Shown here: in pieces, positions 11,444 to 24,290 of the stretch
Layout: every line of letters starts with the position of its first letter
Position numbering within the stretch: position 1 is the stretch's first letter
Assembly: GCA_015039315.1 (NCBI GenBank)
Contig: WIDE01000015.1
Location: forward strand, 426,936 to 490,935
Source of the DNA: Clavulina sp. PMI_390
Taxonomy: Eukaryota > Basidiomycota > Agaricomycetes > Cantharellales > Hydnaceae
Reading direction: 5' to 3'
Length of the DNA stretch: 64,000 nucleotides
Position numbers and translations under genes: made by a program
Notes under the pieces: model-generated
Told to the model about the DNA's origin: nothing
Databases searched by the model: none
What the model saw: the letters and a program-made list of their open reading frames with translations, nothing else

Positions 11444-14265
11444 TCAGCGAGTCTTGACACGTTTTACTTCAACTAGAAGAAGATAGGTTAGTTTACAATA
11501 CATCTAGACGAGACAAACTGAACATACCCTTTTGTAGTGCATTTTCTTCATCTTCACCAACGTCATCAAAACTGCGTTTGGACATTGTAGATGCACGAAG
11601 GACAGAGGCCTTGTCGGGGGTGCCGATAGGGCTCTCATGAGCGACGGCCTTGGGAGATTCGACATGGGCAGTGAGAATGTTAGGGTCCTGGGTGAACTGC
11701 GATGCCTCGATGTCGGCAGCCTGCGTCTCTTCACCAGCGGCGTACGCATCATTTTCCTCGTCATAATCCACTTCATCGTACTCATCAGCGTACTCTGGAT
11801 AATAAGCCTGCTGATTGTTCTCTCCAGTATAGTCTTCATATTCCCCCTCGTATTCGTCTTCGTATTCGCCGTCGACCCGTGGTTCATTGTCGTCGGCATG
11901 CTGTTCATACGGCTGCTCCTCCTCATTCCAGGGGTCTGGCTCGGCATCATGCTCTGATGAGGCATCTGTCGCTGGAGCTGCGGGATGGTCTGAAGCTGAA
12001 GCTACGTCTCGCACCTGCTCGTTGGAGAGTTCGGATACTAGAGATAACAGTGAGCAAAGGGGGATACGAGCGCTGAAATAGCACATACCATGAGCAGCGT
12101 CCGATGTTTCCCCTGGTTTTGTGATCGCAATAGAGACACGCTTCTTGTTGGTGCTGATCGTGGAAACGCGGTCGGCCTTGGGAATGACTAGTAGTGATCG
12201 ATCTAATCAGGAATGTAAGTTGGGATGATCTTGACGTAGAGTATGATCAGACTAACCTGCTGACTCGAGATGTTCAGCATATCTGTCAGTTAGGTCATAC
12301 TTTCCGGCGTATTCTACCAAAAGGGGGTTAGAAAGATGCTGAAGGTGGATGTTGATTGATGTACCTCCAATTTGGTGCGGAATGTTCACACCATCTTGAG
12401 TATTAATGGCGAGGCTGGTGTTCATTTGGCTATCGAAGTATCCGGTCGTTTGGGTTGCTGAAAACAAGCTCCTGTAAGCTCCAAGTAGCGCAGAAGAAAC
12501 TGAAGGCTCACCATCGTCGACTTGACTGAAATCTTCCACATATTCCTGAGCTCCCTCATCCTCGGCTTCATCGGGCTCAGATACCTCAAACACGATACTA
12601 GGGTTTCCTGGACGCGGGGATGATTGGGGTGTGGGGTCTAACAAACGATGGTTAGTATTTCTGAAGAGGTTAGTTGCGAAAATATGGCTGTACCGTGGAC
12701 AAAGTCAGGGTCTGATGAGAGGGGCTCATATTTTTGTTTTGGCTGTTCATCTTCATTCTCGTCGTTACCTGCTTGGTTCATCAGCATGCAGTCATTGCCA
12801 GTGGAGCTCGGCTCGGCTTACCCTGGTAAGCCTCTGGTGCTTCGGTGTCATCGTATTCATCCTCGCCATCGGGTTTGTACTCATGTTCATCTGTGGGCCC
12901 AAAATCACCCTCCAACCCATCAGGGCCATGGTGAGAAGTGGAGTCGTCCTCGTTGTTGTCCACTGTGGCGGAGCCCACAACTAGCTGATTGTCATCATCA
13001 GCAATGTTCGGGTCTTCTGTTGCATTGTAAGCTTCGGCCTCTGCTTTGTCAACTTCAGCTGAAGGGCCGTCCAGCAACACTCTGTCGTCATGTGGTTCTG
13101 AGGTAACACGGTGCAACTCGGCAAGAATCGCACGATATCGAAAGATGAAGCGAGGATTATGTTGGTCCAGCCGAAGAGTCAGTGGTCCTTCAAGTTCGCA
13201 TCCAATATGAAGAACATGTAGGTCGTTTAGTGAAACTTCCCTAGTATAATGATTGTCCTAGCAGAATGAATTAGTAGATGAAGGCTATATAAAGAATGAA
13301 TAGCGTACCTCAGTTATGTTCAGATCGAGGCCGTCGCAGTATAAGGCGAGCTCCACATGAGTGGGTATATTAAGCTCTTCAGACAGACCACGAAGAGCTT
13401 CGAATACAGAGTGGAGCGGCTGGAAGAACAACTCGGGTTGGTCGGCCAGATGAATCACCTCGTCGGAGGCACCTTCAGGAGCGGCAAAGAGGTAGAAAGG
13501 TAGATGAGATTCGGTGGAGGAAGTGACCAGTACTGGAGAGGGGAAATAGACTGAGTCGTCACCCTCTTCTACCGCATGCTCCGCCTCATGATCAGTGACC
13601 GGAGGATCTACGGCTGATGAAGGGTCTTGGTCTGTTGTACTTGCTACGGGCTCCTCCGCAGCTTCCTCATGCTCCTCCTGAGGTGGCCCTGGCGCAGCGG
13701 CAACTCCAGGGTCGGTAACCTGAGGTGGCTCGGAACTGGCAAGGTGAGACTGTTCAACTACAACATTAGTTGGTGATGGTTTTTCGGCTTCGGAGTCGTG
13801 TTCGGGCTCCGCAGATGCTGGTAGGGTGGCCGGCGGGGCTGGAGAGTCTGGTTGCTGTGTCGGTGCAGGTGTTTGGGCTTCGACAATATTAGAGGTAGTA
13901 GAAGCCAAAGTTGAAGGTTCTGGAACTTTTGAATGAGATGGGCTGTCGAACACGACATCAGGAGCTGTGCCCTCGGTGGCTGGAGGAGTTTTGGGACGGG
14001 TTGGTGCCGCATCTGAGGAGACAGATTCTGGCACAGAGGCTACTGGTTCAGCCGCATGGGCAGAGTAGTCAGCAGTATGTTCGGAAGCATCTTCCATATC
14101 ATATTCGATTCCATCCTCGAATGTATCATGGCCCATCTCAACCTCAGGAGCAATGACACCGTGTTCATCTTGCATGATGTCGTCGCCATAATCAATGAGA
14201 CCATCTTCGCCCATCATATCCTGATCAAGTAACCCATGGGTATGGGCCTCTTCTACCTCCATCAT
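11444..14265 (-). CDS. Acidic fungal protein, possibly of the DUF2420 type
   Basis: First exon 13309-14265, then at least seven short exons with GT..AG introns (for example 13258-13308), ending TGA 11446-11444. The first 220 residues are acidic and disordered. A conserved-looking domain of about 110 residues spans the first intron: LADQPELFFQPLHSVFEALR, then ELALYCDGLDLNITEDNHY, then SLNDLHVLHIG, then PRFIFRYRAILAEL. This pattern resembles the fungal family of unknown function DUF2420 as I remember it; that is a recollection, not a search. The remainder is very acidic, with repeats such as YEDEYEGEYEDY, and ends in SKRSFDDVGEDEENALQK followed by a basic tail (VEVKRVKTR). No enzymatic motif is seen. 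The acidic, basic-tailed build suggests a nuclear protein. Confidence 0.7.
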
Positions 14266-15969
14266 AATGGTAGGTTTTGGCGCAGAAAGGCGAATAGCGG
14301 CGAGTTGACGAAATGTGAGTCGGTGGATGTTTGGTTGCGGCGCTTGGGCCGGAAATTCCCGTGGACTGCCTCTTCAAGCAGCCCTCCGACAAGATTTGTC
14401 GTCCAAGTCCTGACATCCATTTGAAATATTGTGAACCCAAACAACTAATACAGCCGAAATCTTGTTATAGCTTCTCTATCCCTTACCTCTCTGTTCAGTC
14501 AGTCCAACGCGATCCATTTGCTCGACCTAGAGTCTGGCAATGCTCTTCGTCGACCACCAAGACCCTTAGACAGGGCCTTCCTAGTGCACGGAATGATTTG
14601 GATGTCTTTTTCCGCCATTTTCCTGGCCCAGTTCGCACCCAGCTGCACTGAATCCCACGAGACTATCGGCCCAAGTGAATATCACAATTGCAGTTTTCAA
14701 CATTTCGCTATTTCGCCTATGAAACCTCAGAGTTCGTAAGAGTAGGCGGGGTCACCCGCTTGCTAATCAGTGCATGGCTATTCAGACACTCTCCCGATTG
14801 GACGTTCGTCGACCGTGATGGAAATGTTTGCGCGGCACCTTCACCCGCCCGCCTTGGCGTGTCCTCCACGTGTCAGGCTCTAGGACTATATTGTACTGCC
14901 AATCACCTGAGCTCAAATTTGGTATTCTTTCATGGAAGTCCCCGTAAGATCTCTACGACTCCGCCCGCTTCATCTAACCGGACCCGTCGAAAAAGCACAC
15001 TCAACCCCGATCTTATCTCTCATGTCCCCTTTTCACTCTGATGCCACGAGGCTATCACGAGACTTTGAATACGTCTTCATGTGCAACTGAGTATTATATG
15101 TCCCATCTCGGCTTGGGATCGTGGCGATCATTGACGCTCAGGGGCTTCACGAAATGTGAGGGTCACCACCACAGCCTTGGGAACATATCATTATGCTCAA
15201 ATGCGTCTCGTGGCTCCTGAAGATAGTCCATGCCAAAACTAGGAGATCCGCCAGTCAATTCACTCCCGAACAGCGACATTATTACATAGGGGAGGCGAAT
15301 TCTCAATGATTAGTCTCGTCATCCGTTGATCCAATGTCAAGGCCTCGCGATCGAAGCTCAACGCCGTTGCCGTTCGTCCACCCGGGGAACTGGGTCCATT
15401 GCTGATGGCCGATCTTGAAGTTTGCGGGCTATCGGGGACGAAGAATCCAACGAAGAGGAGACGAACTACAGGAGGGGGATGGACTGGACGGGGGGAATTA
15501 TTATTATGGACGAGCATGTAGTTGCCTATGATCTTGAGTGGCGTATACATACTAGAAATACAGATGAAATGGTTGTAGAAAGGATCGGAAATTACGGAAA
15601 GAGGAAAGATAGAAAGAAAAACAACATATGGGGAGGAAAGTTTGGCAGTGAGTGGAATTTGTCGTGAGGCATGAGCGGGTATCGAACTATTGTACAGAAA
15701 AGACGCAGATAGAAAGAAAGGAGCTGGAGATGACTTAGAAATCGTGATATCAGTCGGTAAGCGCAAAGTCCCAACAACGGCAGGCAGTTCAGACAATTGA
15801 AGGAAGTGAATAAGTCATTCGCCAAACCTAGAACAAGAAATCGGTCGCTCGGCCAGAAAAAGAAAACAAGGATTGACATGGAACTGGAGACAGACAAAGT
15901 CCCTATCCATAAAACTGTCAGAAGTGAGGAAGGATAGATGAACGATTTGGGGATTCGAGTTGGCAATCA
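14266..15969. other. Intergenic region, 1.7 kb
   Basis: Upstream region of the acidic protein gene and 3' region of the HMG-box gene. The part next to 15969 is probably 3' UTR. No convincing gene; the open frames here lack motifs. Confidence 0.5.
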
Positions 15970-18867
15970 TTACTTCATGATCCGCTCCAACATCGTACTC
16001 TCCATTGCCTCCCTCATGTCTTCTTCCGTCACCTCCACCTTGGTTGAGGGCTGCTGAGTTTGGTCGCCACCAACCTGGAACGCCCTGATGTTCGACAGTT
16101 GGCCACCACTGGGGGACACGAACGTATCGTCGAGAGATAATTGTTCGATGCCCACAAAGTGGCCTGACAGCGTAAGACCATTGGAAGAAGACGTAAGTGT
16201 CGTAATGTGCTGATAACGGGGGAAGCCTGCGGCGTCGGCGTCATCAGGGTCCGCAAAGGACTCTTCGTAATGTCGACGCTTCTCTTCGTAGATGAGTTTC
16301 TCCTGTTCCGCGCGAGCAAGGAATGGCTTCAACAGGGAAAAAAAAAATAACGAGCCGTCAGTTTCTCGCTTTGAAGAGGAAAATGTAAGACTAGGGCATA
16401 CCTTCTTCTCCTCATCGCTCATACTTCTCCATTTCGCAGCTGCTAGGACACTTTGCTTCGTTGTCCCTTGCTCGTCACCGAAAACCTCCCTCACCATCTC
16501 TGGGCTCGCCCTGATGCGCTGCAAGAACATGAAATAGGCACTCAACGGCTTCTTGGGCGCGTTGGGGTCCTTCATGTTCGCCTTGCGAGACTTGCCGTCC
16601 TTGCGCTGTGCCGCGCGGAACGCGTTCTCCTGTCGCACGTCATCAGGTGTGAGGGTTCGCGCCCAGGCGGCCATCTGTCGGTCGCGCTCGGCTTTGAGCG
16701 CTTGAGCGCGACGTTTGTAGGGCTAAAATGAAAGGAGACAAGTGAAATGGTCAGTCATGACACTCTCTAGAGAAAATAGCAAGTGGTGACCAATAACACA
16801 GAACGCCCGCGCGTCTAATTACCGTGCTAATTGGGCATTGGAGCGCGTAGAATTTCTCGGGGAATACATGGAGGAAAATAGGATGGTTCGAAAAATACAT
16901 ACCTCTCGCTGCTCCGACGTCAGCTGCTTGTACTCTTGAGCTAGCTCCTTCGCTGCCTGCGCAACATTCAGTTTCTGGTCAGGATGCCGAGAGCGATATA
17001 GCTGCAGCTGATCTGTGAAATAAATCTGCCATGTCGAGGGAGCCGCTTTGGGGGGTTGGAGGAGAGACTTCCGAGGACCTGCGTTGGATCAGATCGATCG
17101 GATCAACTAGCGAACAAAAAAAGAGACTTGAAATGCATGTGACATACCTTCTTCCTTCGGCTTTGGGCTTGTGGAGTCTTTCTCTTCTTTCAAGCTCCTC
17201 CGCCGCCGTTTCTTCATTCCCCCTTCGTCGGCTCCGTCTCCGTCGATGCCAGCGCCATCAGCGATGGGAGATAAATCATCCTCCACATCGCTCATATTCA
17301 TTGCCTCATCAACAAGAGGCTTGCTCTCATCCCCCAGAATCCCCGCATTTGTTGACATACCTCTCAAATAACCGGCACCCGGGCGGGAAGCGGCCATTGC
17401 GAGGGTGATATCCGCCGGACTTGTAGGGCTTGTGGAAAGGAGCATACCCATGGTACCAGGAGATGACGATCCCCCGCTTGAACGACTACGACTATGCTTG
17501 TGGGTAGAGTTCTGTACATGCTGGTGATGATACTGGGTAGCAGGGAGATAGCCCGGGATGACTGGAGGCGATGCTGCGAGGGGAGATGAAGGTGAAGGCA
17601 TATACATTGCGTACGACCCAGGGCCACCGCTGGTGGAAATGGTCATCTCGTGTGAGGCTGGCGCAGAGCTCATATTCATGGAACCACCGTTACCAGAGAG
17701 CGTTCGTGCCATTTGAATGCGAGCAGCGGCAGATATCGGGCTGCTGTAGGAGGAATCCGATTCTGACTTGCGCACAGGCCGGCGTCGGATGGGACGAGCA
17801 CCGTTGCCCGTGCCCGTTCCAGGACTTGCCATGGTCGTTCCAGAAAGCGAGATCATCGAGGGAGAGTGGGGTGAATCAGGTACGGCATGGAGGCTTGGGG
17901 TTCCCGGAGAATGGCCCATGAAACCACTCAAGGGAGGCGACGTTGACCAGTCAGTATTGAGCTGAGCAGGGGTTAAGGACTGGGGCATGCTAAATGAGTG
18001 ATGATGATGGGTTTGGTGGGAGCTGCGGGCATGATTAGGTGTGTGAGACGATGTGCTCCGACCAAGCTGATGTGAAATTGCCTGACTAGGGGTGGTAGAG
18101 GGGGCGGTCGAGGGGAAAGTAAAGTGAGCTGCCAACGTTGGGCGTGCTTGTGCGGGGTTCGGCTGATAATCGATGGTATTCATTGTGAGAGAGGACGAGA
18201 GGAGAGATGTCGCGTGTGATGACCCTGAGGAACCCGATCGAGCCTGATAGACCGCTTCGCCATCCGGATTGTGAGGAGGCATCGAAGCCAGTGGTGAGAT
18301 GATGGGTGGTGAGGTGGAGTAGGAGCCCACATTGCTGCCAGGAGCAGACAGGGGCCCGAAGCCTCCTGCGTTCGCGCCTCCGGGCCCGGAAGTCGCGTCA
18401 GAGTTGGCGGGGTTGTAGAGGTGTGGAGAGTGAGGTGAGCCTGGACCAAACGAGTTGGACTGACTGGCTGGGGAAGAAAAGGAGTACCCATAATGGACGT
18501 TTGCGCCGGCGGCATGACTGGACAAAGGGTCGTGTTGTGTGGCACTCGAAGAGAGCTGATGCCTTGCCGAGTCTATCGAGGGTGAGTTCCAAGACCACTG
18601 GATGTCATCAAACGTATCGAAACCCGCCTGATGATGCAGATGCGAGGAGGAAGAGTGGGACGAGAGGGCGATCGGAGGATGGGGGGCACCGGGGGTGCCG
18701 AGAGCGCTCACGGCATCTGGTGTGGGTGGCGGCGGTGGAAGCATCGATGCAAAAGGGGCAGATGTGGGACTTGGCGAGTGGTGGAATGGACTCATGTCGC
18801 TGGTTATGGCTGGACGACGTTGATCTTCAAACGAGGTGTAGGACTGACTGGACGCGAAGCGCTGCAT
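15970..18867 (-). CDS. Two-HMG-box DNA-binding protein, Exp1-like
   Basis: Four exons (17148-18867, 16903-17078, 16402-16722, 15970-16326), 857 residues. The first 540 residues are disordered, rich in Ser, Pro and His. They are followed by a basic patch (MKKRRRRSLKEEK) and two HMG boxes. Box 1 has APSTWQIYFTDQLQLYRSRH..ELAQEYKQLTSEQREPYKRRA; box 2 has DPNAPKKPLSAYFMFLQRIR..AAKWRSMSDEEKKPFLARAEQEK. HMG boxes bind and bend DNA in the minor groove. The layout recalls Coprinopsis exp1, an HMG1/2-like regulator of cap expansion with two HMG domains, but orthology is inference. The start (18867, MQRFASSQ) was chosen because the open frame upstream, up to 19275, is not low-complexity and reads like noncoding sequence. 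Confidence 0.85.
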
Positions 18868-20871
18868 GGTGTTGATGTATGCGACAAAGGGGCGATATGC
18901 ACCCCACACTTGGAGCCGGGCCACCAGTGGTCGAGATCTTAGTGCGAATGGGCGCTCTGAGGGTGCGCGGACGTCGGCAGCTCGGCAATGGGCGCCTGTG
19001 CGCAGACAGATGGGTGCTGATGTTGATGGTGAGGAGGAGAGGCGAACGACTCCGAACCCAAGGCTCGAGCGCATTGAATAGCAAAAAACTGAATTGTCCT
19101 GCACACAAATAACTAGCGCAAATATCACTAAATAAACACGAGCCTGACTCGGACCGTGCTTCTTTGTACAGAGAGGCATATCGATACACATTAATAGACA
19201 ATACATGCTCTTCGATCGGGGGGCACATATATGCCTCTGCATAAGTACCCAATTATTCCTAGTGATATCTGGCAAGCCGCTTCACAATCGTGCAGCCTGA
19301 TAACCAATACCGGATGATGCACAGGATATCGATCCTTGCCAATGGTTGATCATTTGATCACTCCGACCAATGGCTATGAACAACAATGACTACGCATTCA
19401 GTACCGCTGCACTGATCCCGATAGTATGGGCTGCTGTGTGCTATCGCATCATCATCATCAGCACGAGTGTCTAATATCAAACTGCTTCCAAAGTGACACG
19501 TCTCGTAACCCCATCACACAAAAGGTAATTATCGATAACAAGATTAGCCCCCCGGTTTTCTGCCCGAAGTAGTATCCCAAAAAAGTCCTCAACGGTCCAA
19601 GCTAATAATGACCTTGCAACGCAGCAGCGCGCGGCTCCAACTCCGTCCACTGACACTCCGAAATGAGATAGATCACCCGACCGCGATCTATGCTGCACTC
19701 ACTCTGTGAGCACCGGGCCTCTCTGAATAGCGAAAGCCGCAGTGACCTCGGACGCTCGCTCAACACATCTAGCGCGCGTACACATGTACCCCATATGAAG
19801 AGTTGATGTTGATCGTCAATTGATCGTCTGACGCGGATACACAGATGCGCCGAACAGTATACCCCCCCTCCCTCCCCCCTCCATATTGAGTATACTAGTA
19901 TGAACTTCCTCCGCCATCTCGTCATGAATGAATTTGGAGATCGACAGAGTTGTCGGAATTGAGCGCACCCGAGTCCCGAGTTGCCCGTGCAAACGCTCGC
20001 ACACCCCGCGGTCTTCCATACACCGCCCTGTAGCAGACAAAAACAGAGCGGCATTAATCGATGGCAGAAGAACCAATGCAATCCGCAAAGACCGGTTGGA
20101 CAACATGACAGAGGGACGCAGCCCCGTGCAGCGTCCTAACGTAAGCGCCACGTATCGATAGTCAAAGCGGGGTCTTTGGCGAGGTAGGTATTGCAAGCAT
20201 GGCAGCGCATGCGAAGCGATATGAAGGTCAGCAAAAGTGAACAAGGATGGCGATGGTCAAGTGGACTCTGAAGAAGGCTGAGGAACCCACTGTTTGTAGG
20301 TGCTGGAGACATCTCGGAGCCTCGACGTCCCGAAGTACCTAAACACCGATATCAGCGCCATCCGACGTTGAGTTGCCCCTATTCCCCCACACAGAGCGTC
20401 TTGAATTACGACGAAAGCTTTCCGCGGGATTGGCACACCACTCAGACCGACCCCTCGATGCCCATGTGGATACCAATGAAATCCCAGATCCACAATCTCA
20501 AAAGGAATAACGGGCTAGCCCGGGTAGCAAAATGACTGAGCTTTGGAGAAGATCGAGATAAGACAATTTTGTGGAGCCTAATTGACCTCATCTTGAAAAG
20601 AGCTGGTTAGGCTATGAAGCCAAGTGTTCGCCGAACAACCCGCAGTGGAGTAGGTTATGCCCAGCGGACTTAACCGAAGCACCGACAGATGCCAGATAAA
20701 AGTCAAGAGATCTACCGAGCCGGGAGGGGGAGCGACTGAGTACTCAGAATTCGAGTCCAGACGAATGGAGAACAACCACTCTGTTCCACGGTCCAGGTAT
20801 GCCCATAGGTAAGGAGGAGTTGGTTGAGATGGATGCAATCTCTATTATTGAATATTGAAGGAAAGAATACT
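18868..20871. other. Long intergenic region, 2.0 kb
   Basis: Upstream region of the HMG-box gene. The HMG frame stays open upstream to 19275. A C-rich tract lies at 19861-19882. The length suggests a regulated promoter with a long leader. No gene was recognised. Confidence 0.5.
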
Positions 20872-21346
20872 TTATAGAACAACGACTTTTTGGTCCGAAG
20901 GCCGGCTCCCGTGGTATGCACTCTTTCCTACCTAGCGAAACAAACCGAAACGTATTCACTGACAGTCCACATGACGTCTCGAAAAGGAAACGTACCTCCC
21001 ACCCATGGACGTCCTTCATAATCTCTTTCTCTCGTGCAAGAGCTGCTTGCTCGCGTCGGTATGCATCCCGATCGCCTTCAGCAATAAGCATCGGGGTCAA
21101 GTAGATTCTTGACCACATGGTCTCCCTCTTTAGTTCCCTATGGTCCAGTTGAGCCAAATCAGCATAAGCGAGATGGGCAATGAACGAAAGAGTCACACAC
21201 CTCTTCTCAAGGTTCCCGAGACCCACACGCCAGAACCCAAATGCGCAAACGGCAGTAACTGCCCCAAGAATGACCGCACCACCGGGGCCTCGGAAGGGAA
21301 GGTTACGTTTGTATCGAACGGCCTCGTACCCACCCGCAGGGGGCAT
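20872..21346 (-). CDS. NADH dehydrogenase (complex I) subunit NDUFA13 / GRIM-19
   Basis: Three exons: 21201-21346, 20996-21137 and 20872-20931, giving 115 residues. The start MPPAGGYEAVRYKRNLPFRG is the family signature (DMPPPGGY..DYKRNLP in animals). A membrane helix follows (GAVILGAVTAVCAFGFWRVG), then a charged helix with ELKRETMWSRIYLTPMLIAE and EKEIMKDVHGWE. It is an accessory subunit of mitochondrial respiratory complex I, in the inner membrane. The animal protein has about eight residues before the MPP, so a tiny upstream coding exon cannot be excluded: TTTTTGCAG stands just before the start and could be a splice acceptor. Confidence 0.9.
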
Positions 21347-21621
21347 GTCTCTGCAAAAAGTGGGCAAAGCAGAACCCAGAGACGTGAGTACAGCTGTCAG
21401 CGTTCATGATAACTGCAAGTATCCATACTGTCTGAATGGTCCCGACACTACATTATATGGAGTCAGTATATGGATCTTTAGAGGAAAAGTTGTTGAAACA
21501 CTGACTGGCTTCAGCAACGAATTCAAGTCGGTTGTTTGGTCGAGTTTGGCTAAGCCCTTTAGGCGCCGACAACAACCGCACACAATTCCCCACAATCCTG
21601 TGGAATAACGACTATTGAACG

Positions 21622-23776
21622 ATGGGTCGATCAGCTCCAGGTACGTTATTTGCGCGTTTTCGGAGTGTATGTGCGCGTTTTTAGGGGTCCTTAATAACCT
21701 TGGTGTTGTTCTAGGACATTACGACGATGTCTTCGTTTCCAAGTTCAAGAAGATGATGTATGTGCATTTGATTTCTCGCCTGAGGCGCGTGTGAGCAGGC
21801 ACTTGAACTCACGGGCGACGTTTTCCAGATATTCCTCGTTCGAGAGGAGCCGCACACCCACTCCAGAGTCATCCTCTGACGAAGACACTGCCTCAGAAAC
21901 TATCCCCCCTCCTTCACCCGCCCACTACGCGCTTCTGTTCGAAAAGTTTGTAAATTCTCTAGACGAGCACGACCCCTTCGTAATTGCCCTTCTGGATGTT
22001 CTTGTGAAGGTGCGTCTCCGTATTCTTGACCAGCTTCACACTAGTCATCGCCATCAATCCAAGCGCCTAAGCTGATTAATCCCTTCCCTGCGATACTCGC
22101 GGCTCAATGAATCCCTAAATGCATAACAGGAAGTCTCTGGGCGTGCAGAACAGCCAAAAAGACGGCATGACGGGTCCTTCACGGATCCTCGACCGAGCCA
22201 TCGTATGCGCATCTCATTTGAGAGTGCTGAAGCCCTTCGTAAACTCCTTCGGAATGCCTCCGCAGGCTCATCATCGTATCAGGGGCGACGAGCCTTTACC
22301 CTAAACCGTTCGCATTCACACATGGTGCTTCCCGACGACTCCGCGCTGTACGGATCGTCGAGCGGAAGAGCCGGGACTGGCGGCGCTGGCGGAGCCTGGC
22401 GCGTCGGAAGTGGCTCATGGGTTGGTGCATTGGCGGCGCAGATCACGGACGACGATGCAAATTCGGATGTCCAGGATCCGCTATTCGATGCATATTATGG
22501 CGATACCATTGACTTTGGTGTGTGGAGGTCGCGCTATGGTCGATCTCCTCCGCCCGGAACAACTACATCGTCGCTTCCTGTGCATCCACCGATATCATCT
22601 CGTGTTGAAGATGCGTTCTCAGAAGACTGGAGCATCCCTGCTCCATCGCTCTCTGGCCCGCCTTCTAATCTAAGTGCTGGGCCTAGCAGCTCCTCGCGAG
22701 CTGTCTTTGAGCGTCTGATGCAGCAAGATGCACGGATAGCACGCGCATCTGATTTCGCGACGTACTCTGCTCGGCGTCGTGCCGTGCAGCGGAGCGAAAG
22801 TCGTCCAGAGCTGGCAGGATCGGATATGCCTACTGCTTACAGCTTGGGCGACGAAGATGCACCAGTGAGACTCCCCATAACACGAGAGACTCCCCTTGGA
22901 AGTGCCTCACGAAGACGTGCCTTTACTCGGCCGATCTCGCCATATCAGCCCCCCCGCATCACTTCACGTCCACCAACTCCACCCTCTGCCTCGATGTTGA
23001 GTGCGCAGATTCGATCGCCCCCACGCCAACGCCAGAGTTTACCTTCTTTCGAAACGTTGTTCCCCGAAAGCCAAGAATTTGATGCTGGAGATATGGGTAG
23101 CAGGACCGAGATTGCTCCTCCCAGATCGCCCAGCTCTCGTTTCGACGATCTCCGACATCGCTTTGACAATCTTCAACACAGGCTCGAGTCCTATCCTCGA
23201 CGAGGCTCCGTAGGGTACGATGACCAAGCAGGCCCCATCCGGCCGTCGAGTCTGTCTATCCGTCCGTCCACCAGCAGCTCCAGCTCGAATCTCCTCCTAA
23301 CGCAAGGCCGCCCGATTCTACGCCACGAGCGTGAGCGCCGATCACACTCTCCTCCGGGACTCTCTTCGTTTGACAGTAGCGGAGATTTACGCAGTGATGC
23401 TGGTGCACGCAGACCTCTTCGTCGCCCATTGCGTGTTCCAGAGATGATGGAGCGAGGCTCAACTTCTGCAAGCACCGCCCTCGATTTTGCCCCTGCTAGA
23501 CCTCATCTCTCAATGCCCCGCCATTCTTCCGGCCACTCTTCTTCCTTCTATCCCGCCTGGGCTCATCCTCGTCGGTCAACAACCAGTGCGCCTACCGCCG
23601 AGGTCACTATTAGCGATCGCCTTGCCGTTCCAATGATGCTAGACGACAGCGGTGCAGAAGTGTTGTATCGATCCCCTTCTCCCATGCCCCCACCAGCTCC
23701 CCTCCCCAATCTGGGTGAGCAAGACCGGGCGACCTCTCCCTTGCTGCCACTCATCCAGAGCCCGGAGATGGCATAA
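21622..23776 (+). CDS. Unrecognised Ser/Arg/Pro-rich protein
   Basis: Four exons (21622-21640, 21715-21757, 21829-22009, 22130-23776); all phases close, 629 residues. The N-terminus reads MGRSAPGHYDDVFVSKFKKM. A short ordered-looking helix follows, AHYALLFEKFVNSLDEHDPF, then VIALLDVLVKEVSGRAEQPK and a segment SFESAEALRKLLRN. The rest is disordered, with many Ser-Pro and Arg-Ser pairs and Pro runs such as PPTPPSAS. No domain or catalytic motif is recognised. It lies head-to-head with the NDUFA13 gene, 275 bp between start codons. The helical N-terminal segment is the part most likely to be conserved. Confidence 0.75.
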
Positions 23777-24290
23777 CAAAAAAAAAACTGCTTCATCGCC
23801 GAAGCGAAAACGTTTATCGGACATCTCATAGCACCGCTATTTTTCCTGCTTTTCACGCGCCACCTATCCATCATCCGTAAATCTAAAACAAACTCATCTA
23901 TCGTGCTCTGCCCAAAATTGCTTAATAAATATTCTGTAGAATATTCTTGTCATCGTATTTCTGTTTCCCCTCCGTAATTGTCATGTACGCAGCACCCGCA
24001 GCAAAGTATCGATAGTCCTTTATTCATGTATATAGGGTATCGGTTTTGTTCTTTCAAGGGATTCATTGAGCTTGTGCCTACATATTGCCTGATGACTACA
24101 ATATTGTTGAGCGTTCAAGCTGGAGGTTGCTCATCGCTTGATCCTCCAGTGCTAATGCCGTTAGCTGGAAGTTCGAGAACCTCGATACGGGTCCCTAGGC
24201 CTCTCCAACCTGTCCCCCCTTCAGTATCCGGATTCTGGGTCCGTGATTTTGGTAGGGAAGTGATGGCGCGATACACGAAATCCGAGTTGG
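23777..24290. other. Convergent intergenic region
   Basis: 3' flanks of the 629-aa protein gene (plus) and TIP41 (minus). An A-run follows the stop codon at 23776. Nothing else was recognised. Confidence 0.5.

Noticed and set aside
19477..20244. Overlapping minus-strand open frames in the 2-kb upstream region of the HMG gene.
   Set aside because: No recognisable domains, and the composition looks noncoding.
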